DNA of 28,330 bases from contig CAZYOQ010000018.1 of the NCBI GenBank assembly GCA_964649145.1, positions 1 to 28,330 of the forward strand, read 5' to 3'. Positions 23,011 to 28,330 of this stretch are shown one piece after another (position 1 is the stretch's first letter; the number at the start of each line of letters is the position of its first letter). Both the position numbers and the translations under genes were made by a program. This stretch comes from MGBC163016 sp964649145 (GTDB lineage Bacteria; Actinomycetota; Coriobacteriia; Coriobacteriales; Eggerthellaceae). The notes under the pieces are model-generated. The model worked only from the letters and a program-made list of their open reading frames with translations. It searched no databases and was not told the origin of the DNA.

Positions 23011-25101
23011 ATGTCCAAGGTGATGGATATTTACGGCAACCTTGTGTTCGATGAACACACAATGCAGGAACGCCTGCCTTCAGCAACGTACAAGAAACTT
23101 TTGCGTACTTTAAACGAAGGCGCACCTCTAGATTTAGAGGTTGCAAACGTGGTGGCTCACGCCATGAAAGAATGGGCAATCGAGTTGGGTGCAACGCACT
23201 ATACTCACTGGTTCCAGCCCCTGTCGGGAATTACTTCAGAAAAGCACGACAGCTTCATCGACCCAATTGATGATGGACATGCGATTATGTCTTTTTCTGG
23301 CAAGGAACTTATTCAGGGCGAACCAGACGCATCTTCTTTCCCTAACGGTGGCCTTCGCGCGACTTTTGAGGCACGCGGCTACACTGCATGGGATCCAACA
23401 AGTTTTGCATTTATCAAAGACGAGGTTCTTTGTATTCCAACCGCTTTCTGTTCATATACAGGCGAAGCGCTTGACAAGAAAACGCCGCTTCTTCGTTCGA
23501 TGAAGGCGATTGATATCCAGGCGAACCGCGTTCTAGCGCTTTTTGGCGAAGCTCCACAAAGAGTTGTGACTACGCTAGGTGCCGAACAGGAATACTTCCT
23601 TATTGCTGAAAAAGATTACGAGAAACGTCTTGACCTTGTATTGACCGGCAGGACTTTGTTTGGATATTCGCCTTGCAAAGGTCAAGAGCTTGAGGAACAT
23701 TACTTTGGGGCAATTAGGCCTACTGTAAACAACTTCATGAAGGAACTTGACGACGAGCTTTGGAAGCTTGGGGTTCCTGCGAAGACCAAGCATAACGAAG
23801 TTGCCCCGTGCCAGCACGAGTTAGCACCGCTTTTCAACAATGCTAATCGAGCAGTTGACCAAAACCTTCTTACTATGGAGGAAATGAGGCTTTTGGCCAG
23901 CCATTATGGTTTGGTCTGCCTTGAGCACGAGAAGCCTTTCGAACACATCAATGGTTCGGGTAAGCATAACAATTGGTCTATATCTGCCAATGGCAAAAAC
24001 TTGTTGGATCCAGGCGAAAACCCAATTCAGAATACGCGTTTCATGGTCTTTTTGGCTGGCGTTGTCGAAGCAGTCGACGAATATCAGGAATTACTGCGAA
24101 TGTCTGCTGCATCTGCCGGAAACGACCACAGGCTTGGTGCCAATGAGGCGCCGCCTGCAATTGTGTCGATGTTCTTGGGTGACGAGCTTGGCCGTGTGGT
24201 AGAAGCGCTTATCAAGGGTGAAGATTACCATTCCTCCAAGCGCTCCGAGATGGATCTTGGAGTGGACGAACTTCCGAACTTCCTCAAAGATAATACCGAT
24301 CGCAACCGCACAAGCCCATTTGCATTTACTGGCAACAAGTTTGAGTTCCGCATGCCGGGCAGCCAGCAGAACCTTTCTGACTGCAACATGATTCTAAATA
24401 CGGCTATGGCAAAATCACTCAAGCGTTTTGCCGATGCAATGGAGGGTGTTAGTGCAGAAGACTTCACCCACGAAGCACGCAAATATGTTGTAGAAACGCT
24501 GCGCGCACATCAGCGTATCATCTTCAATGGCGATGGTTATTCGGATGAATGGCCGATCGAGGCAGAAAAACGCGGGCTTGCGAATAACAAGACCACAGCC
24601 GATGCTCTTCCATGCTTTGTTTCCGAGAAATCTATCAAGCTTTTTGAGGAATTCAATGTTTTAAGTGAGACTGAGGTAAGAAGTCGCTATGAAGTGAAGC
24701 TTGAAAAGTACAACAAGACGATCAATATCGAGGTTCGCACGATGAAGCGCCTTGTGCGCAGGGACTACCTGCCGGCCATCAATAGGTATGCGGCTGAGAT
24801 TGCTAGAAATGTTGCTTCAATCGAGGCCATTTCACCAGAGCTTAATCAAGAGCCTCAGAAGAAGAAGCTTGCTGCCCTTATTGATGGTGCTGCTCGAATT
24901 AATGAACTTCTGGCTAAATTGCACGAGCTGCATTATGCCTCTCTTGAGATTGAGAACCAGCAGCAGCGCGCTGACATGAACGCGCATGAGATTATCCCTG
25001 TTATGGATGATTTGCGTGATGCGGTTGATGCAATGGAGATTATCGTTGAGCGTGAGAGCTGGCCGGTGCCTACCTATAACGAGATATTGTTCTACGCGTA
25101 A
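23011..25101 (+). CDS. glnN: Glutamine synthetase type III
   Basis: Forms glutamine from glutamate, ammonia and ATP. At 696 residues it has the long type III architecture, not the 440-470 residues of type I. GAEQEYFLI, ARYTAWD-like GYTAWDPTSFAF, KHNEVAPCQHELAPLFN, HINGSGKHNNWS and NRTSPFAFTGNKFEFRMPGSQ are type III landmarks. ATG 23011 is chosen because AGGAG lies five bases upstream; an earlier TTG at 22957 has no binding site. It follows accDA by 78 bases without a clear promoter, so read-through from the fatty-acid cluster is possible. A strong terminator follows 72 bases later. Confidence 0.95.
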   Translation: MSKVMDIYGNLVFDEHTMQERLPSATYKKLLRTLNEGAPLDLEVANVVAHAMKEWAIELGATHYTHWFQPLSGITSEKHDSFIDPIDDGHAIMSFSGKELIQGEPDASSFPNGGLRATFEARGYTAWDPTSFAFIKDEVLCIPTAFCSYTGEALDKKTPLLRSMKAIDIQANRVLALFGEAPQRVVTTLGAEQEYFLIAEKDYEKRLDLVLTGRTLFGYSPCKGQELEEHYFGAIRPTVNNFMKELDDELWKLGVPAKTKHNEVAPCQHELAPLFNNANRAVDQNLLTMEEMRLLASHYGLVCLEHEKPFEHINGSGKHNNWSISANGKNLLDPGENPIQNTRFMVFLAGVVEAVDEYQELLRMSAASAGNDHRLGANEAPPAIVSMFLGDELGRVVEALIKGEDYHSSKRSEMDLGVDELPNFLKDNTDRNRTSPFAFTGNKFEFRMPGSQQNLSDCNMILNTAMAKSLKRFADAMEGVSAEDFTHEARKYVVETLRAHQRIIFNGDGYSDEWPIEAEKRGLANNKTTADALPCFVSEKSIKLFEEFNVLSETEVRSRYEVKLEKYNKTINIEVRTMKRLVRRDYLPAINRYAAEIARNVASIEAISPELNQEPQKKKLAALIDGAARINELLAKLHELHYASLEIENQQQRADMNAHEIIPVMDDLRDAVDAMEIIVERESWPVPTYNEILFYA

Positions 25102-25173
25102 ACTCTAGAAAATACACACTTAGTTATATGCGTGAAGCAGTGAGTGTTTAGCGATAAGTAGACGGCATGTGTG

Positions 25174-25210
25174 AAGTGGGAGGGTCAAAATTTGGCTCTC
25201 CCACTTTTTT
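25174..25210 (+). terminator. Rho-independent terminator after glnA
   Basis: AAGTGGGAG pairs with CTCCCACTT with further inner pairing, and the right arm runs into a T-run (eight T in total). Confidence 0.93.
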
Positions 25211-25375
25211 GTCGGTATGATTTTCATCAAGCTTACTAATGGCAAACAATACTTTGCGTCACTCGCGTAAAAGTAACGCTTTTGAAATGCCTATATGGCT
25301 ATACTTATTTAATCGGATGCGGGCGAGTTGTCTAGGTAATCGCGATCTGCATCAACAAAGAAGTAAGGAGATGCT

Positions 25376-26299
25376 ATGGCTGATATAACCGAAGTCGATT
25401 TCATATGGAAAAACGGTGAACTTGTGCCTTGGGCAGAAGCTCAGACGCATGTGCTTTCCCATTCGCTGCATTATGGATCTGGTGTTTTTGAGGGCCTTCG
25501 CTGCTACAAAGATCCCAATTCAGATAAGAGTTTCATCTTCCGTCTTCGCGATCACATGGAACGTCTGCATCGTTCCGCCAAGATCGCCGCTATCGATTTG
25601 CCCTACACAGTAGACGAGCTTTGCGATGCAACTGTCGAGGTTATTCGTGCAAACAAGCTCCCCGCTGCATACATTCGTCCGCTTGTTTACCGTGGCTATG
25701 GCGTCATGGGCGTTGATCCGACTGGTGCCCCTACCGATGTGATCATTGCTTGCTGGCCATGGGACGCATATCTTGGTCCTGATGCCCTTGAGAACGGTAT
25801 CAAGGTTGGCATCTCAAGCTGGCGCCAGCGCTCAATCAACGCGATTCCGCCTGCGGTCAAGGCAACCGCCTCTTACTTCAACTCGCTCATGGCGAAGCTT
25901 GAGGCGAAGGAGCACGGCTATGGCGAAGCCATCATGCTGAACGAGGATGGTAAGGTTTGCGAGGGCACAGGCGAAAACCTCTTCGTCGTGCGCGACGGCA
26001 TCCTTTCAACCCCGCCGCTATCAGATGGCGTCCTTGAGGGCATCACCCGCGACTCCGTCATCGTACTTGCAGAAGAGCTTGATATCCCAGTTCTCGAGGA
26101 GAGCCTGACGCGTTCTGATCTCTACGTCGCAGACGAGGTCTTCATGACAGGTTCCGCAGCCGAACTTACACCAATTGGTGAAATTGATGGTCGCACTATT
26201 GGCAAGCCTGGCGAAGTTACCAAGCGCCTGCAAGACAGGTTCTTCGAGATCGCTTACGGGCATGATGATGAATACGCCGATTGGCTGGTTCAAATCTAA
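25376..26299 (+). CDS. ilvE: Branched-chain amino acid aminotransferase
   Basis: Transfers the amino group between glutamate and the 2-oxo acids of valine, leucine and isoleucine with pyridoxal phosphate. The 307-residue fold-type IV protein has Lys162 in PPAVKATASYFNS as the Schiff-base residue, HSLHYGSGVFEGLRCY for substrate binding, and EGTGENLFVV and FMTGSAAELTPI for the phosphate cup. AAGGAG precedes ATG 25376. A possible promoter (TTGAAA near 25283, AT-rich -10 about 18 bases later) lies upstream; no T-box or attenuator was seen. cimA follows after nine bases. Confidence 0.96.
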   Translation: MADITEVDFIWKNGELVPWAEAQTHVLSHSLHYGSGVFEGLRCYKDPNSDKSFIFRLRDHMERLHRSAKIAAIDLPYTVDELCDATVEVIRANKLPAAYIRPLVYRGYGVMGVDPTGAPTDVIIACWPWDAYLGPDALENGIKVGISSWRQRSINAIPPAVKATASYFNSLMAKLEAKEHGYGEAIMLNEDGKVCEGTGENLFVVRDGILSTPPLSDGVLEGITRDSVIVLAEELDIPVLEESLTRSDLYVADEVFMTGSAAELTPIGEIDGRTIGKPGEVTKRLQDRFFEIAYGHDDEYADWLVQI

Positions 26300-26308
26300 A
26301 GCCGGTAT

Positions 26309-27895
26309 ATGAAACTATTTACATACGACACAACGCTTCGTGACGGCGAGCAGTGTGAAGGCATAAGCCTCTCTCTAGAGGATAAGTTGCTCATTGCGCG
26401 CCGTCTCGACGAATTTGGTATTGACTATATTGAAGGAGGTTTTCCGGCCTCCAATCCTAAGGACACAGCTTTTTTCCGCGAGCTTTCCGAAAAGCCGCTT
26501 GCGCATGCGAAGCTGGCCGCATTTGGAAACACGTGCAAGAAAGGCATTGCGGCTGCAGAAGATCCAGGTCTTGCTAACATCGTTAACTCAGGAGCTCCTG
26601 TGGCTACCATCGTGGGAAAGACTTGGGACGCTCAGGTAGAAAAGGCCTTGCAGACTTCCTTGAGCGAGAACTTACGCATGATCTCTGATTCTGTGACCTT
26701 CTTAAAAGGTAAAGGTCTAGAGGTAATCTTTGATGCGGAGCACTACTTCGATGGATATCTTGCGAATCGCGAATATGCGTTTGAATGCATCAAAGCTGCC
26801 AATGAGGCAGGAGCCGATTGTATTTGCCTTTGCGAGACTAACGGCGGGATGCTTCCATTTCAGGTTGAAGAGATAGTTGCTAACACATGCGAGCTTTTTT
26901 CTGGTCAGCATTTTGGCATCCACTGCCATAACGATTCTGGATGTGCCGTGGCGAACTCTTTGGCTGCAGTGCATTCGGGAGCCATACAGGTTCAAGGTAC
27001 GGTCAATGGCCTGGGTGAGCGCGTTGGAAACAGCGACCTACTCACAATCATCGCAGATGCCGAACTCAAGATGGGATTGGATACCATAGGTGCTCAGAAT
27101 TTGACGCATCTTAGCGATATGGCTCATTACGTCGCAGAGATTGTAGGGGTTTCGGTTCCTACGCATTACCCCTATGTGGGCTCTTCGGCATTTGCTCATA
27201 AGGGCGGTCTTCATGCAAGCGCTATCGCTCGTTTCCCGCAAGCCTATGAGCATATTTCCCCCGACCTTGTGGGGAATTCGTCGCGTATGGTTGTAAGCGA
27301 GCTTGCAGGAAAGGCTTCCCTAATTCAGAAGGCAGCAACGCTTGGGTTCGATATAGCAGGTGAGGGCACCAATACGCAGGCCATTCTTGACGATATCAAG
27401 AATCGTGAGGCCAGAGGATACACTTACGAGGCAGCTGATGGATCCTTTGCGCTTCTTGTCATGCGACACTTGGGTATATACGAACCTGCTTTCACACTTG
27501 AAAGCTTTAGGGTGATTGTCGACGACCGTGAAGATGTTGGCGCTCTTGCTAAGGATGCCGCATCTGAGGCCACCGTAAAGATACATGTTGACGATTCACG
27601 CGTTGTTTCCACTGGTGAAGGTACAGGCCCTGTTGGCGCTTTGGATAACGCCCTTCGTGCGGCAATTCAAGAAATATATCCGCAAGTTCGCGATATGGAG
27701 TTGGTCGACTTCAAAGTTCGCCTTCCAGATGAAAGCCAAGGCACAGGTGCTATTACGCGCGTTACTATAACCACGAAGGATAAGTACGGCACTTATGGCA
27801 CGGTCGGCGTTTCGGAAAATGTTATTGAAGCTGCCTGGAATGCGCTTGTGGAATCTATCGAATACGGGCTTGTGAGGTTTCATGACGCTCAATAA
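26309..27895 (+). CDS. cimA: Citramalate synthase
   Basis: Condenses acetyl-CoA with pyruvate to (R)-citramalate, the entry to the threonine-independent isoleucine route. The 528-residue protein shows the LeuA-family start TTLRDGEQ (8-15), metal ligands His205 and His207 in HCHND, and NGLGERVGN. DAEHYFDGY (142-150) is the segment typical of citramalate rather than isopropylmalate synthases. The C-terminal third is the LeuA dimer regulatory domain, so isoleucine feedback is likely. The ribosome binding site is weak and translation is probably coupled to ilvE nine bases upstream. Its end overlaps the next gene by 14 bases. Confidence 0.93.
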   Translation: MKLFTYDTTLRDGEQCEGISLSLEDKLLIARRLDEFGIDYIEGGFPASNPKDTAFFRELSEKPLAHAKLAAFGNTCKKGIAAAEDPGLANIVNSGAPVATIVGKTWDAQVEKALQTSLSENLRMISDSVTFLKGKGLEVIFDAEHYFDGYLANREYAFECIKAANEAGADCICLCETNGGMLPFQVEEIVANTCELFSGQHFGIHCHNDSGCAVANSLAAVHSGAIQVQGTVNGLGERVGNSDLLTIIADAELKMGLDTIGAQNLTHLSDMAHYVAEIVGVSVPTHYPYVGSSAFAHKGGLHASAIARFPQAYEHISPDLVGNSSRMVVSELAGKASLIQKAATLGFDIAGEGTNTQAILDDIKNREARGYTYEAADGSFALLVMRHLGIYEPAFTLESFRVIVDDREDVGALAKDAASEATVKIHVDDSRVVSTGEGTGPVGALDNALRAAIQEIYPQVRDMELVDFKVRLPDESQGTGAITRVTITTKDKYGTYGTVGVSENVIEAAWNALVESIEYGLVRFHDAQ

Positions 27896-28175
27896 TGACG
27901 TTCGCAGCGAAGAAGTTGAGGCTCTTCTTTCGGTATTCGCTGGCATAGACGATGCAGACGACGTTTTTGCTTTTCTCGAAGATGTGTTCACAGTGCGCGA
28001 GATCCGAGAGATCTCCCAACGTCTGGCCGTTGCCAAACTGCTAGATTCTGGAAAGTCGTACTACGAGATAGAGCAAGCAACGGGCGCTTCTGCCACCACA
28101 ATTGCTCGTGTATCGAAATGCCTTACCTATGGCTCGGGCGGTTACGCCAAAGCCCTTGAGATACTTGATTCTTAA
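27882..28175 (+). CDS. TrpR-like (YerC/YecD family) regulator
   Basis: A 97-residue helical protein of the TrpR/YerC-YecD family. FLEDVFTVREIREISQRLAVAKLLDSG is the family core, and YYEIEQATGASATTIARVSKCL is the helix-turn-helix. True TrpR binds tryptophan; YerC-type homologues are of unclear ligand. GTGAGG about five bases before ATG 27882 is the binding site. Overlap with cimA puts it in the ilvE-cimA transcript, suggesting control of amino-acid genes, but this is inference. Confidence 0.9.
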   Translation: MTLNNDVRSEEVEALLSVFAGIDDADDVFAFLEDVFTVREIREISQRLAVAKLLDSGKSYYEIEQATGASATTIARVSKCLTYGSGGYAKALEILDS

Positions 28176-28263
28176 GGGCTTTGTTGAAGCTTCGCTAGGG
28201 ATGGTTATTTAGAAACCGTACGGCCTTTTTCCTCATCTTCAAGGCTGATTGGGACGGAGCTAA

Positions 28264-28330
28264 ATGAATGCGCGTAAGCTGCGGCATCCTGAAATCGTGT
28301 CCTCGCTAAGTCGAATCCGTCCCTTTAACG
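28264..28330 (+). CDS. Start of an unidentified gene, cut by the window end
   Basis: ATG 28264 follows GGAG (28256-28259) and stays open to the window edge, giving 22 residues beginning MNARKLRHPEIVSSL. Too little is present to name it. An opposite-strand frame across 28208-28324 also has plausible residues, but it has a stop just upstream and no start codon. Confidence 0.4.
   Translation, partial: MNARKLRHPEIVSSLSRIRPFN

Noticed and set aside
28208..28324. Minus-strand frame ending in SLEDEEKGRTVSK
   Set aside because: It has a stop immediately upstream at the window edge and no start codon, so it can only be a gene tail if a frameshift is assumed. The plus-strand ATG at 28264 with GGAG is preferred.

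Overview
The window (about 28 kb, moderate GC, AT-rich spacers) is bacterial chromosome, almost all read on the plus strand and dominated by biosynthetic genes. The mix of a FabK-type fatty-acid cluster, a fused AccD-AccA, a type III glutamine synthetase, a fused two-domain ECF ATPase under an FMN riboswitch, and a secreted protein with cell-wall-binding repeats plus a transglutaminase-like domain fits an anaerobic Gram-positive. My best guess is class Coriobacteriia of the Actinomycetota (Eggerthellaceae-like). That is inference from gene content and was not tested against a database.

Layout. 1-74: tRNA-Val (minus). 75-759: a 685-base spacer without a convincing gene but with several long stem-loops. 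760-2532: MFS transporter. 2761-3468: lone minus-strand hypothetical gene, possibly with a tubby/LURP-one-like fold. 3604-5249: lysA and a small coupled gene. 5286-5592: wreck of a toxin-antitoxin-like locus (antitoxin with an in-frame stop, then an eight-codon remnant). 5675-6997: a HipA-like kinase fused to a helix-turn-helix, with two dyads around its promoter. 7161-10590: FMN riboswitch, ribU, fused ecfAA' and ecfT, a riboflavin uptake operon. 10653-12665: homoserine dehydrogenase and a HAD phosphatase. 12700-13789: structured leader, rplM, rpsI, terminator. 13841-14156: a palindromic repeat element with a tandemly duplicated core. 14309-22932: fatty-acid cluster acpP-fabK-fabD-fabG, a secreted transglutaminase-like gene, then fabF-fabZ-accDA. 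23011-25101: type III glnA. 25376-28175: ilvE, cimA and a TrpR-like regulator. 28264 to the end: start of an unidentified gene.

How the genes fit together. lysA, hom, cimA, ilvE and glnA belong to the aspartate-family, isoleucine and nitrogen-assimilation pathways. CimA makes citramalate for isoleucine without threonine, IlvE does the final transamination, and GlnA supplies amide nitrogen. The fab/acc cluster converts acetyl-CoA to malonyl-ACP and runs the elongation cycle with the flavoenzyme FabK. fabH, accB and accC are not here and must lie elsewhere if the pathway is complete. Since FabK uses FMN, the neighbouring riboflavin uptake operon is a sensible metabolic companion, though nothing shows direct linkage.

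Most unusual observations: (1) a 27-bp palindromic repeat present as three and a half 29-bp tandem units inside the coding sequence of the fused ECF ATPase and translated as an interdomain linker, with two more copies at its C-terminus; (2) the nested-palindrome element at 13841-14156; (3) the HTH-HipA-like kinase beside a decayed antitoxin; (4) AccDA with an unrecognised N-terminal domain of about 165 residues; (5) unassigned structured RNA candidates upstream of rplM and of the MFS gene.
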